Of a stretch of 64,000 nucleotides of DNA, positions 25,083-36,119 are shown one piece after another. The position numbers and the translations under genes are program-made. Where the stretch lies: positions 108,080,897 through 108,144,896 of the forward strand of contig OX638370.1 in assembly GCA_951812925.1 (NCBI GenBank), written 5' to 3'. How positions within the stretch are numbered: the first letter of the stretch is position 1; every line of letters starts with the position of its first letter. The stretch comes from Calliopum simillimum. Lineage: Eukaryota; Arthropoda; Insecta; Diptera; Lauxaniidae. The notes under the pieces are model-generated. The model made no database searches and was not told where the DNA came from. It saw nothing but the letters and a program-made list of their open reading frames with translations.

Positions 25083-25851
25083 GGTTACCGGACATAATCC
25101 CAACGGACATAATCCCCATTTCGTAAATTGGGATTATGTCCGAAAATTTTTCGGTCATAATCCCCATTTTAGCCATGGGGGTTATGTCCGCAAATTTTTC
25201 GGACATAATCCCAATGGGGGTTATGTCCGAAAAATGTAATTAAGATTGAACAAAACTTTTGCAATAATCCATTTAAAAAATTTATGTAGTGTTGGATGTT
25301 ATATACTGATCCGCCACCGAAGGCCGCCGCGAAGCCGGTGTTGGATTTTTGGGAGTTTTAAACCCTGAGCTGCGGCCGCAGGCCGCCCACTTACCCCTCC
25401 TCTTATGAAAAATTACTGTGGCTAGCAAACTAGGTGTTGGATATATTATAGACTGATTCGCGGCCGAAAGCCGCCGCGAAGCCGGTGTTGGATTTTTGGG
25501 AGTTTTAAATCCTGAGCTGCGGCCGCAGGCCGCCCACTTACCCCTACCCTTATGTAAAGTTACTGTGGCTAGCAAACTAGGTGTTGGATATATTATTGAC
25601 TGATCAGCGGCTGAAGGCCGCCGCGGAAACGGTATTGGAATTTTTGGGAGTTGCAAATCCTGAGCTGCTTCTGTTGTCAATAATAAAATATCGTTATGGG
25701 GACTATGTCCGTTTTTTCCTGGGGATTATGTCCGAAACACTTGCGGACATAATCCCCATTGAAAAAATGGGGGTTATGTCCGAATAACTTGCGGACATAA
25801 TCCCCATATAGTAAATGGGGATTATGTCCGTGGGGATTATGTCACGGCACC
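25083..25851. mobile_element. Fold-back element with 9-bp target duplication (MULE/Foldback-like)
   Basis: The left end GGTTACCGGACATAATCCC matches the complement of the right end (GGTGCCGTGACATAATCCCC). A perfect 9-bp duplication AATGTTGGC lies at 25,074-25,082 and 25,852-25,860. Both terminal regions (25,083-25,240 and 25,690-25,851) are built from repeated GGACATAATCCCCATT units in both orientations, so each end is itself a set of palindromes. The core is a 147-bp GC-rich tandem repeat. Nine-base duplications with repeat-built ends recall Foldback and Mutator-like elements. No transposase is present. Confidence 0.85.
25305..25655. repeat. 147-bp GC-rich tandem repeat, about 2.4 units
   Basis: CCGCCGCGAAGCCGG recurs at 25,324, 25,471 and, as a variant, 25,618, giving an exact 147-bp period. 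Units also share GAGCTGCGGCCGCAGGCCGC, CACTTACCCCT and GGCTAGCAAACTAGGTGTTG. Because 147 is a multiple of 3, a minus-strand frame (25,680-25,282) stays open across units and gives a 49-residue repeat. I treat that frame as a by-product. The GC richness is unlike everything around it. Confidence 0.85.
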
Positions 25852-26149
25852 AATGTTGGCATGCACGGCGATATTTCAGCAAAACACACGTATTAAATAA
25901 AAAAAAGAGGGGTGCCCACAACCGACCCAATTGGGTACCCTCAAACCGACTTTGACAGCCACTTTGAAAAGCAATAAGCAAATTCTTTTGTGCGAACATT
26001 TTGGTTGAATTCGGTTTTGAATCACAAAATATAATAAATTTACTGCATAAATATAAGTAGATTGCATTCATTTCTTTCATTCATTCATTTATCGTACTTG
26101 AAAAATTATTGAAAAAAACTTTTCTGTTGACTTTCACTTATTCAAAAAT

Positions 26150-27189
26150 TGTTTTCTACTCAGCAGGAAGCAAATGCGTCTGTTTACTCCGGTATATGTA
26201 CAAAAACTTCGTGTTGTCATAACACGCGCTTAACATTTGTCAGAACAGCCGTATTTGTTTTCTGTCAAAAGTTACGGGAGGGTACCCACATCCGACCCAT
26301 GCTCGCAGGCGACACTATTCCCCTATATTTATGCATAAACATAGTTTTTTTAAAAAAATTTACTAACTTTTTTAAACACATTTTAGTGATTTCTGGAAAA
26401 GAAAGGAAACATGAAAATGTTACTTTTTGTTCGACCACTCCTCATATATTCATTATCTCTAAAATGTCCAAATAAAGGTTTGTGTAAAACATCAGCTTCT
26501 AACTTTAATTGGGAGGTTTAAATATTACCGCATTAGATATTGAAAACTTTTTTTTTCATTTTTTGTTGAACGGTCGTCACTATAAGTTCTAGTCCTCTGA
26601 AATGTTGTTTAAAGTACTTACTAGTGTAAAATCTTTAGAAATTTTATATTTTTTTTTTTTTTTTTTCAATTGAATACAACTAATCTTTTCTTGAAAGTAA
26701 GTACCTACTCACTAAAAAATCTACAAAAACTTTTATTTAATAATACACAATTATAAATTTCCAAAATAAATCCTAATTACTGTTGCTAAACTTTACACAC
26801 ATGCTTATGCTTAAACCAAACAAAAAATGTTAGTAAATTTGTAGGATGTTATATGACTTCTTTGGAAATTTTACTTTGATTGAAGGTGGTAATATGAAAA
26901 AAGTGATGCATACATCGTAAAGGTGACCAAGGAGTTATTGCTTTAAACAAGATAAATATTGATCCAAAGTTATTGGATTGCTTTGTACAACACTGAAGCT
27001 GTATAAAAAAGCGATGGAGCAGAACGGCTCGAAAAATCTTTATTCCTCAGGAATTAATATGAGCTGCACTGAAAACTCAACGGATATTAAAAGAGAATTG
27101 AATAGAGAATTTATGTTAAAAAATTAAGAACAAAATACACCAACATTAAAAAAAAGCCAAATCGTATTTTTTTATAATAGTTTCTGAGA
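26150..27189. other. Non-coding intronic DNA
   Basis: AT-rich with no gene recognised. GGGTACCCACATCCGACCC near 26,281 echoes the TIR of the 24.5-kb element and may be a fragment of the same family. Confidence 0.45.
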
Positions 27190-28500
27190 TACAGCTGTGT
27201 GCGAAATAATAGCAGTGCTATGTGATATACTAATCATAGGGTTTTATATACTTTAACCAACAAATAAAATTAAAATGTTTTATAGTCAAAATGTGTGTCG
27301 CCGTTTTAAAAACATATTTGATTGGTTGGTGTATATATAACTAATAACCAACAAAATCCCCGTGAAATTTTCCACTACCCAGTGATTATTTCATTGTGAA
27401 AAATCGAAGTAAGTTCAGCTTATAAGTTGAAGTGGAAGCCAAAAGATCAACCATTATATTTTATGTTGAGGACGTGTTTACTTCATCTCAACGTGTTAAA
27501 ATAAATTCATTAAAATTTTTACTTCAACAAAAATGGGCCGAACAATTCATTGTCCTTGTGAGAAGCGCGAAAAAAATAAAGAAACGGTTTTATGAAGGCA
27601 TATCCTAAAAATTTATTCGGCATTTAAAATTTCGTAAAAAAACCAGAAGTAAGAGGCCGAAAACTAGCCTTCTCTGAACCATAAAGTGTAAGAAAGTCCT
27701 TTTTGATCTCCAAAAAATATTAAAGAGGAATTGAATCTGATTGTGGACTCTTCCATAATTAGAAAAAAACTCATAAGAGCCAAGCTTTCTCGCAGAAGTC
27801 CCAGAAGAGTGTCCCTTCTTCACCCATGGCATGGATGAAGAATCACCAGAATAAAATTAAAATTAACAAAATATCATATTAATTTGTCAGCTTCAAAATG
27901 GCACTAGAGGGCACAGACATTATGTTCTAAGGCTTGAAACTTCATTTGATCCTTAATATGATTTCAGAACGATAAAGCATGGCGGTACTAAAATAAATGT
28001 TGGAGAATGCTTCTCTTTCTTTAGTATAGGTCCGTTTTAGTGAGTAAAAAATACTATGGATGCTCCTTTATATGCGCAAATGATGAAGTCAACTACGTTG
28101 TCCTATGCTGAATGGGAAATGCTGCTGAAATTGGTATATCCAGCAAGGCAAAGACCCATAATATATCAGCAGGTTAACGAAAAATCGGTTTACTTCAGAG
28201 AAGGTTGACGTCATTAGCTGGTTAGCTCAGTCTCCTGACCTTAGCCCGATCGAGAACCAGTGGAAGCAGTGGGAAAGCAAAATCCTAGATATGTGTGAGA
28301 ATTGTGGGATACGGTAAGATCAAGTTAGAAAGATATTTCTGTCGAGAAATTCCAACGTCTGATTGATTCCAAGCCTCGAAGGTACTATTCAAAAAGGATC
28401 AATCCACAACATATTGACCATTTAATTTTGTTTTAAGTTTTTTCTTTGAAATTGAGATTTTCCCACTAACTTTTTCTCGGAAAATCTAAAGCACTGTTCT
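27190..28500 (+). mobile_element. Decayed Tc1-like transposon
   Basis: Plus-strand fragments read SNIIRKKLIRAKLSRRSPRR (near 27,755), the pre-catalytic segment of Tc1-type transposases. WLAQSPDLSPIENQWK follows near 28,219-28,266, matching the WPAQSPDLNPIENLW block with the third catalytic acidic residue (E). Many stops and frameshifts separate them. The left edge has AAATAATAGCAGTGCT near 27,206 and the right edge AGCACTGTTCTTT near 28,491, a short candidate inverted pair. The ends are approximate. Confidence 0.75.
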
Positions 28501-28721
28501 TTAAAGAGGACGAAACCTTATATTATGGATACTAACATTTATCTCTATTCATTATGCATAAGCTAATGAAATGAGGTAAAAAAATTCCATGCTTTGATAT
28601 TTATGAACGTGTGTTTTTCAATGCAAAGTTTTCATTATATACGTTTACCACTACTATTATATCCACATGCATTAAAAAAAGTGTTTTCCCAGACCATGAA
28701 TGAAACTTAGAAAACTCATTA

Positions 28722-28856
28722 AGGCGATTCCTGAAAACGTGTAAAAGTCTCGAAAACCTCGTAAACTCGTAAAACTGTCAAATTTTGTATTGATTTTGAC
28801 AACTTTTACGAGTTTACGAGGTTTTCGAGGCTTTTGCACGTTTTCAGGAATCCCCT
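28722..28856. mobile_element. 135-bp hairpin MITE, AGGGGATTCC family, copy 2
   Basis: AGGCGATTCCTGAAAACGTG at 28,722 pairs with CACGTTTTCAGGAATCCCCT ending at 28,856. The arms exceed 55 bp and are closely similar to the copy at 23,928. The flanks are an exact 5-bp direct repeat CATTA (28,717-28,721 and 28,857-28,861), which fixes the boundaries. Confidence 0.9.
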
Positions 28857-30313
28857 CATTACTTCGTTAGTTTTGACAAAAACAAAAAATTAAAAAACAC
28901 AGGTTCGATAATTTTAAGAAAGAAAAAATCGTAAAATTTTTATCTACAATAAGTTTCAGATGTGAATCGGGCGAAAAATACCCGATGAAGATCAGAATAT
29001 TTCACTGCTCACTGAGTTTAAATGCTGTTGGGATATCGTCGCCAGAGTTCTCTTTTGATTCAAGAATTGGTCCATTAGTTTTGAAACATGATTTTTCTAA
29101 TGCTGTTGCCAGAATGCATCTATCCGTATTTCTTATAGTTTCTGAGGTGTATTGAGTTTTTTTTTTTTTTTTTGAGAAGCATGGTCCCTTAGCATTTTCG
29201 AACATCCTTGCAAAAAGACGTACGAGTAACGCATTTGTTCGTGCTTTTGATATGTTCCCAAGAACGATAGAGTTTGTGTTCAGCCAACGCCCCCTCTCCC
29301 CCAACGAAAAGTAATCCTGTACTGATTGAATGAAATATACCAATTTTATTCCCTTGAGTGTATGAAAAACAAAAACAAATACTTTGTATAAGAGTTCAAG
29401 TTACCGTACAATTTGTGTAGCATACATAGCAGTCAGTAACCAGCATTTAAACCAAATAACTAACAAATGTCATTAACTTTTTGGGAAATGTTTACAATTT
29501 ATCGTTTTTGTGTTGTTGTTCTTGTTGTTGTTGTTGTTGTGTATTGTGCGTTGTATGTTTGTATGTGTGTGTGTACTGAACGACAAGTATGCTGTGTCGT
29601 ATGTGGACACTTGAAATAAAACTTTTTATATTATAATTACATTACTTGTGTAGTACAGCTACAGAACTTATATAGTACGACAACAACAACAACAACACTA
29701 AGAAATAACAATAATAACAACAACAAAAATTGTAAGTAAAGACCAAAAACAAAATGTCATCGAACCATAAAGTATGAGCTATGTGGCGGATACAATAGAA
29801 TACCAACAACAACAATAACAATAACCGAAAAGTTAAACGTAAATTTAAAAAAAAAAGATCAGAGTAAAACACTTAAAAAGTAAATTTAAGAATTAAGAAA
29901 ACGAAAAGTAAAAAAAAAACAGTAAAACAATCTATAACTAATGTAGATTCTAAGTAATTCAAAGATACGCTCAAAGTATAAGTGGCAAGCGTCTATAGCT
30001 TTAAGATACAAATGAAGTTAAAAAATAGAGACCCAACAACACAAACAATAAAATGAATCTAAAAACAATTGTCAGTTAAAGAAGAAAAAAACAAATTTGA
30101 GAAATTTACAATTTATTGTGATGATTACTAATGTACTTTTTCGAGAAGTGAAATAATAAATTTATTGTTAAGACATTTTTTGTTGGTTATGCGTACTCAA
30201 AGATATTGTACTCGTACATACAGTTTTCTGCGGTGGTACAAAATAAATACGCAAATTATGTTAAAATTTAATTACATCGGGTAACCAATTGCTTGAGTTT
30301 TATGAAAAACATA
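28857..30313. other. Non-coding intronic DNA
   Basis: AT-rich. A minus-strand open frame at 29,343-29,002 has 113 codons but no recognisable domain. Trinucleotide GTT/AAC microsatellites are frequent (about 29,512-29,540, 29,678-29,725 and 29,803-29,822). No RNA gene is recognised. Confidence 0.5.
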
Positions 30314-31594
30314 AGAACTGCCCCAGAAAAATTTGATACTTTGTTTTTCATCAATAAAAAAATACGTAATGATTTCTTTTTAAATATTGTTTTTTTATTT
30401 ATTAATGAGTAGTATTACAAACATAAATAACCTTACACTTTTAACAAATATTTATTTAATATAAAAATATTTTACATTTTTCTTAAGACCCTTCATTAAG
30501 TTTTGTACAGTTGTTTCGTCGACAGTACCGTACGACCTTCGCCACATATTTTTGAAATCTTTTAAATTTTTTGCAGTACTTTTACTCTTCCGAAGGTCTG
30601 ATTTCATTAGAGCCCAATATCTCTCAATAGGTCGAAGCTCTGGGCAGTTAGGTGGATTCGCATTTTTGGGTACAAAATTTACATTATTGCTATTGTACCA
30701 TTCTATGGTAGCTCTAGAGTAGTGAGAGGTTGCTAAATCAGGCTAGAACATTACAGTACCCCTGTGCTCACGAATATATGGCAAAAGACGTTTTTGAAGG
30801 CATTCATCAATATAAATTTTCGAGTTAATTGTGCCCTGTGTTACAAAAAAACTGCTTCTCAGACCGCAAGTGCATGTGGCCTGCCAAACCATATACTGCT
30901 TGGAAAATTTTGTAATTTTCTTCTCTTTAAATTTGCTCTGTACCTGCCCCTTCTCCGAACAGGTATAAAATTCGTGTCCTGGTAGCTGTCTAAAATCTGC
31001 CTTAACGTATGTTTCATCGTCCATTATGCAGCAGTTAAATTTAGTCAGGTAACCGACATATTACTTTCGAGCTCGCTTTTAAGCCACTAACTGCTTTTCA
31101 TGGGAACGGTCTGGTTTTTTTTTGAACTCTGTAGGTCTTTAGCTTAAGTTTTTTCTTTAGTCTGTTTATAGAAGATTTTGAGGTTCTTGCTCTGGCAGCC
31201 ATATCTCGTTCTGAAGTGTTAGGAATCTGCTTAAAAAGGCGCTTCACCTTTTTCACCAACTGTGGGTCTATACTGGCTTTTCTACCTTAACCCTTTTTCC
31301 GCGTAATAAGTTGACCCTTTCTATAATTCGAAATAACCCTTTGGACAGTGATTTTTGATGCACCTGTTTTTTTAGCTATGGCTTAATATATTGATTCTGT
31401 TTTTTGCAGGTAAGTGTACAAAATGAGTTTGCGCTTTTTTTCTTGATCGTTTGAAGTTTGTTTACCAAGTGTTATGTATTTTTGTAATCGTCATGCTATA
31501 TATAAAAAATAGCACCCATATTTCGACCTGCACGATCATCAGGTAAATCATAATCTTATGGAATAAAAGTATCAAATTTTTCTGGGGCAGTCCT
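30314..31594 (-). mobile_element. DD37E Tc1/mariner-superfamily (ITmD37E-like) transposon, inactivated
   Basis: The left end AGAACTGCCCCAGAAAAATT at 30,314 has an inverted counterpart ending at 31,594 (AATTTTTCTGGGGCAGTCCT), each next to TA. The transposase runs on the minus strand. An HTH-like AIAKKTGASKITVQRVISNY lies near 31,385-31,325. MDDET carries the first catalytic Asp near 31,020, PDLATSHYS the second near 30,740, and PPNCPELRPIERYW the third residue, Glu, near 30,625. There are 37 residues between the second Asp and the Glu, the DD37E spacing known from mosquito ITmD37E. It is dead: there is a TAG just before PDLA where the family has Trp, a frameshift near 31,100, and other stops. 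Confidence 0.88.
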
Positions 31595-31790
31595 TATTAT
31601 GCATCATAATTTAAAATTCAAATAAATGCTATGGATTACATGACAGTTTCAGCAAAAATGTCCCGAACAATTTTTTACACGAGATTGATCCTCAATTTAT
31701 ATGAAAAATGATATTAAATTGGAAAATAAAAAAAATGTATACCATTTCAAAATTTTTTGCTATTGAGAATTACAACTTTTGATACGATTT

Positions 31791-32112
31791 TTATACCCTA
31801 CACCCAGGGTAAATTTACTTTGTCTTTCCGTTTGTAACGCATAGAAGGAGGCGTGGGATGTATGGAAAAGTATATATATTCTTAATCAGCCTCACCTCCT
31901 GAGTCGATATAGCCATGTCCATCTATCTGGCTGGCTGGCAGGCTGGGTGTCTGTGCGTGGAAATACATTTTTTGGGAAAACTGAGCAAGATAACTCAATC
32001 AAATTTGGTACTCTACGTCCGTCGTAAAAGTTAGCTCGAGGGATTGAAAATGAGGAAAATCGGTCGACGGCCACGCCTACCGCCCATACAAAAAATATAA
32101 TATATTTTGAGA
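31791..32112 (-). repeat. Dispersed repeat, copy 2 (inverted, partial)
   Basis: It starts TTATACCCTACACCCAGGGT, the complement of the right end of copy 1. CCTGAGTCGATATAGCCATG, GGCTGGCTGGCAGGCTGG and TTAGCTCGAGGGATTGAAAA follow, and it stops after ACGCCTACCGCCCATAC. The tandem GCCACGCC units are missing. Confidence 0.75.
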
Positions 32113-32379
32113 ACTTTTTTTTATGAATTTTTTCCTGTTGTAGTTTTTGAGAGAACAAATTATTTTTATTTCTTTACATTCTGCAATGTTTTACAATAGA
32201 TTTATCAATTTTAAGCTTACAGTCTGCTTAAATTCGGTAGATGGCTTTTCTATAGAAAGGGTAGTAGTTAAAGGGAATATTCCCCCTTTTAAGCCCCGTT
32301 GGAAATTGGCCTCTCTTTACTTAGACATACATACCATAGCGAAGCATTTTACCAATCTTATAATTTGCTTCAAGTAGTG

Positions 32380-32800
32380 TCAGCAGTATGACAAATTTAA
32401 TTTTTGTAGGGTTGGACACCGCCTATTTTTTCATTGAAAATTATTTTTCCAAATGCCTTTTGCATATGTACCAGATTTTGTCTATCTGCGTCAAGCAGTT
32501 TCTGAGGTATAATGAATCAGCATTCAGAGGGTCGTGGCACCACCTACTTTTCTAAAGAGAATTATTTGATGCGATTGTCTTAGCATATGTACCCAATCAT
32601 ATCTATGTGGATCAAATATTGTCAGAGAAATTATGAATTTACTTTTTTGAAGGCGTGGCACCGCCCATTTTTCCGGTGAACATTATTTGTCCTAATGATT
32701 TTTACATATTTACCAAATTTTATTTATCTGTGTCAAAAAGTTTCGGAAATATGATTTGTTAATTTTTTGGGGGGCGTGGCACCGCCCAATTTTTTAGCTA
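32380..32800. repeat. About 118-bp tandem repeat with GGCGTGGCACCGCCC
   Basis: Four diverged units each contain GTTGGACACCGCC, TCGTGGCACCACC or GGCGTGGCACCGCCC (near 32,411, 32,531, 32,655, 32,772). An ATTATTTG and ATATGTACCAAATTTT-like tail follows, then a GTCAAG...TTTC block. One inverted unit lies at about 40,420-40,520. The motif resembles that of the GCCACGCC family, so the two may be related. No coding sequence. Confidence 0.65.
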
Positions 32801-35428
32801 TCTATCTATTTTTTATGAAGTTAATTTTCGTAATTTTCTCATAACTTCAAAACTATAAAAGATAGCTCAGCATTTTTAACATTTTTGAAATCAGCAGGGT
32901 CAAGTTAATGGAAATTGATACCCATTTTGAAAAAAATTCCCACCATGCCCTAAATTTGTATGGGAGGTAGACGTGTCCGTCGGCGGAGTTTGTTCATATT
33001 CACAGATTTTTATTATGTAAAAAACATTTGTGCCAAATTTCAAGAGCCTAGCTCTATTATTACTATATATGACCGCTGTCCCATAGAAACCTACACACTG
33101 TGCCACGTCCCACTCACCTCCACTTACCCCTATAATCTTAAATCCTCCACAAACCATAACAAAGAATTCAGAATAAGTTGAAGAAATCAAGAATGCACTA
33201 TCGTCACAAAAAATTCAAAACAATTTGCAACATTTTTGGCATTTGTTTTCTTTGTCTAAATACCCAAAAACTATGTTAACCAGTGTTAGATTATAAACAA
33301 ATAGTAAAAAAATGTAACAGTAAGCCACAATGAGTACAAAAAACCAAAAAAAAAAAAGTAGAAAAGAAGAAAATTTGCGCCTTTAACATGTTTATTTTAC
33401 GGATATGAAGTATCTAGTGCTACTTATTTGTATCTTATAGTCACTACATTATGCGGTGTGTGTGCGGTGCAAACTGTAGCTGTTAAATAAAAATTTGTCA
33501 AACGCGCTTTTTCTACATTGTTGTTGTTGTTTGTCACTCTGTATCTTTAGGTTTGTTGGTTCACTGAACGTTGGCAATGCGTTACTTTGGCGTAGGTTAA
33601 AAGATTTTACTCCTTTTTTTTTGGTTTGGTTTGGTTTGCAAAGTTTGATTATTTCTGTTTTTCAACAATAAAGCGCAAACAAAGGCAAATGTAGCTATAA
33701 AATGCTGAAAAAGACAAAAAATTACATGCATACATATATACAATATCCATAAGATGCGAATAATCAAATGTAATGCGAAAACTATGCGGTGCACAGCTGG
33801 CGTAAAATTAATGTTGGTGTCAGAGCATAACAACAAAAACAACAAAAAAAATATTTAATTCTAACTGAAATTTTGCAGTTGCATGTATGCAGATACGTTT
33901 TTTTGAGATACACAGTTGTGCGTGCGCATGCGCAGCCGTTTAATTTCTTAGCTTTTGCTGGGGCCTTTTATTCGCATTTTTGATTTGGTGTGACTGACAT
34001 GCCGCCGCCAAAAATGCTGTTTTTCCAGCATAATAATTAATTGTATCTAGATACAGTATCTATTGGGACTTGGAGTATGCAGATGCGCTTGTAAAGATAC
34101 GTAGTTACTACCAAATGTGTCTTATGGCACAATGCTATTCCTCTGTTCCCTCTTTTTATTTTCAACTGACAGTTCATTCGCCTTAATTTCTTTTTCTTAA
34201 AATTTTAATTCGTTTTTTTTTTTCTTAAAATTTTTGTATCTTTATATTTCTTTTCTTGTACATGTCAAGTAATTCGAATACTTGTTTTTAATCGAAGAAC
34301 AACAACAACGAAAAGCATAAGCACCACGTATCTTTTTTGTGTATCTGAACAATTGAAACGAAAATTACGTTTATATTAATTCTATGCGTTAAATGGGCGA
34401 CCATCAGGGGACGACTTAATGCAGAGGGTGTGTGTGTGGGGGGGGGCATGTGGTTTAAGACCAAGCTCTCAATTTTTCAATTGTCTCGCTTTTTATGCCA
34501 TGTACGAGTGAGTACCTCCTTTCAAACGCTTCATGTAAAAGCAATCAGTAGAAGACTTAATAATAGTTGAGATAGATATGAGTTAAAAAGAAGCAGAAAC
34601 CAACGAAAAAAAAAATCAGTCTTTCTTTCTTGGCATCTACTTAAATTCTTTGTAATACTTGTAGATACAATTTCATGCGTCATTTTTGTTGTTGTTGTTA
34701 ATATTCAAATGAAAGCGTTGGAATTTGAATTTAATTTGAATATCGTATAAATCCATAGATGCTTGTTGTAGCATTTTTATTATATTTTGAGAGGGTTCCA
34801 TTTAATTTTTCTACTCATGTCCGTAATGTATCTTTTATTTTTTTTTGCCTAAATGTATCTATCTTTTTTTATGCTATGGTTTTAAATACTTCTCGCATAC
34901 TTTTTTTTTAAGTGCTTTGTTAGTTTTTATTGCTGTTGTTGGGTTCAATTGACGTTTAAGCCGCTCATTTCTATTTTTTGAAAAATATTAATTGTTTAAA
35001 GTTAAGATTGATTGAAGTTTTGGGCATTTTTTTCTTTTCTATTCAAGAGAAAGGAACACTTTTATTTAGATCACTATGTATGTATGTGTATTTAATAATG
35101 CTTATGTTATTTTAAGGTTATTTTTTACTTTTTTCGAATAATCAATTATAATCGTTTGTAAGCATTTTTAACTTACAACTTCTACAAATGCGTCTAAAAC
35201 GAACAAAGTCTTCCGTTTTAAATATAAAACTCCAAAAATATCACTGGCCAAAAGTCGAAAAAAATGTTGTTCTAAATTATTTTTTTATGGACTGTATTGT
35301 CTAACTGATATTCATAGACCTCAAAAAATCGATAAAAAAGATACAGTTATTCCTAAAAACGCTCTTGGGATCTCTCCAAAAATACGCTTCTCAGACGCAA
35401 AATTCTGTGAGTTGAAAGTAAAAACAGG
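32801..35428. other. Non-coding intronic DNA
   Basis: Mostly single-copy in appearance from about 33,200. A TGTGTGTG/GGGGGGGGGG stretch lies near 34,428-34,446, and CAACAACAACG and GTTGTTGTT stretches are scattered. No gene recognised. Confidence 0.5.
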
Positions 35429-36119
35429 TAGAGTGTAACCTTTGGCCTGGCCAAACATTAAATACCCTACACTGCAGTATTTTGAAAATTTTGCTTATAT
35501 TTGAGGCGCCACGCCTCCTTGTCTGAGTTCACCCAGTTTTTGCTCATAGCTTGCATTTATATTTCTTGGTGTCTGAGTGAAATTTGGTTGGACTATCTCA
35601 AAAAACGTTTTCAGTATAGCGTTTTAAAGCTTTTGCTTATATGGGAGGTGCCACGCCCCCTTGTCCTAGTATGTTTAGTTTTAGTTTAGAGCGTGCATTT
35701 ATAGTCTTTAGTATTTGAGTGAAATTTAGTTGGATTATCTCAAAAAACTCTTTTAGTATAGCATTTTGAAATTTATGCTTACATGGGAGGTGCCGTGCCT
35801 TCTAGTCCGAGTTCACTCAGTTTTTGCTCAGAGCTTGCATTTATAGTCCTGAGCGTCTGAGTAAAATTTAGTTTGATTATCTCAAAAAACGCTTTCAGTA
35901 TAGCGCTTTGAAGCAGTGTACCAAAATTTATTGAGTTAACTGGCTCAGTTTTCCCAAAAACTGTATTTCCACGCACAGCCAGCCAGACAGACGGACATGG
36001 CTATATCGACTCAGGAGGTGGCGCTGATTAAGAATATATGTACTTTTCTATATCTGCCACGCCTCCTTCTCTGGTTACAAACGGAAGGACAAAGTGAATA
36101 TACCCTGGGTGTAGGGTAT
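35429..36119 (+). repeat. Dispersed repeat, copy 3
   Basis: It starts AGGTAGAGTGTAACC, then TTTGGCCTGGCCAAACATTA and AAATACCCTACAC. Three GCCACGCC/GCCGTGCC units follow (near 35,508, 35,649, 35,793), then GCCAGCCAGACAGACGGAC and CCCTGGGTGTAGGGTAT. Organisation and orientation match copy 1. Confidence 0.8.

Larger units (their letters stand above)
24547..25929. mobile_element. Decayed DNA transposon, possibly pogo-like
   Basis: GGGTCGGTTGTGGGCACCC at 24,547 has an exact inverted copy GGGTGCCCACAACCGACCC ending at 25,929. Minus-strand remnants between about 24,950 and 24,640 read KNLSIEFPDKWTEKQMAEMDWYKK and, later, TIKSDFKATGMMSFDPDV, which resemble pogo/CENP-B-type transposase segments (xxFKATGIxPFDPxVF). 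Stops interrupt it. A younger fold-back element (25,083-25,851) sits inside. The pogo assignment is from remembered family patterns. Confidence 0.6.

Noticed and set aside
25282..25680. Minus-strand 132-codon open frame with a 49-residue repeat
   Set aside because: It exists because the DNA repeat is 147 bp, a multiple of three, and GC-rich. It has no start context, domain or partner exons and lies inside a fold-back element.
29002..29343. Minus-strand 113-codon open frame
   Set aside because: No recognisable domain, it contains a lysine run from a poly-T tract, and there is no splice or promoter context.
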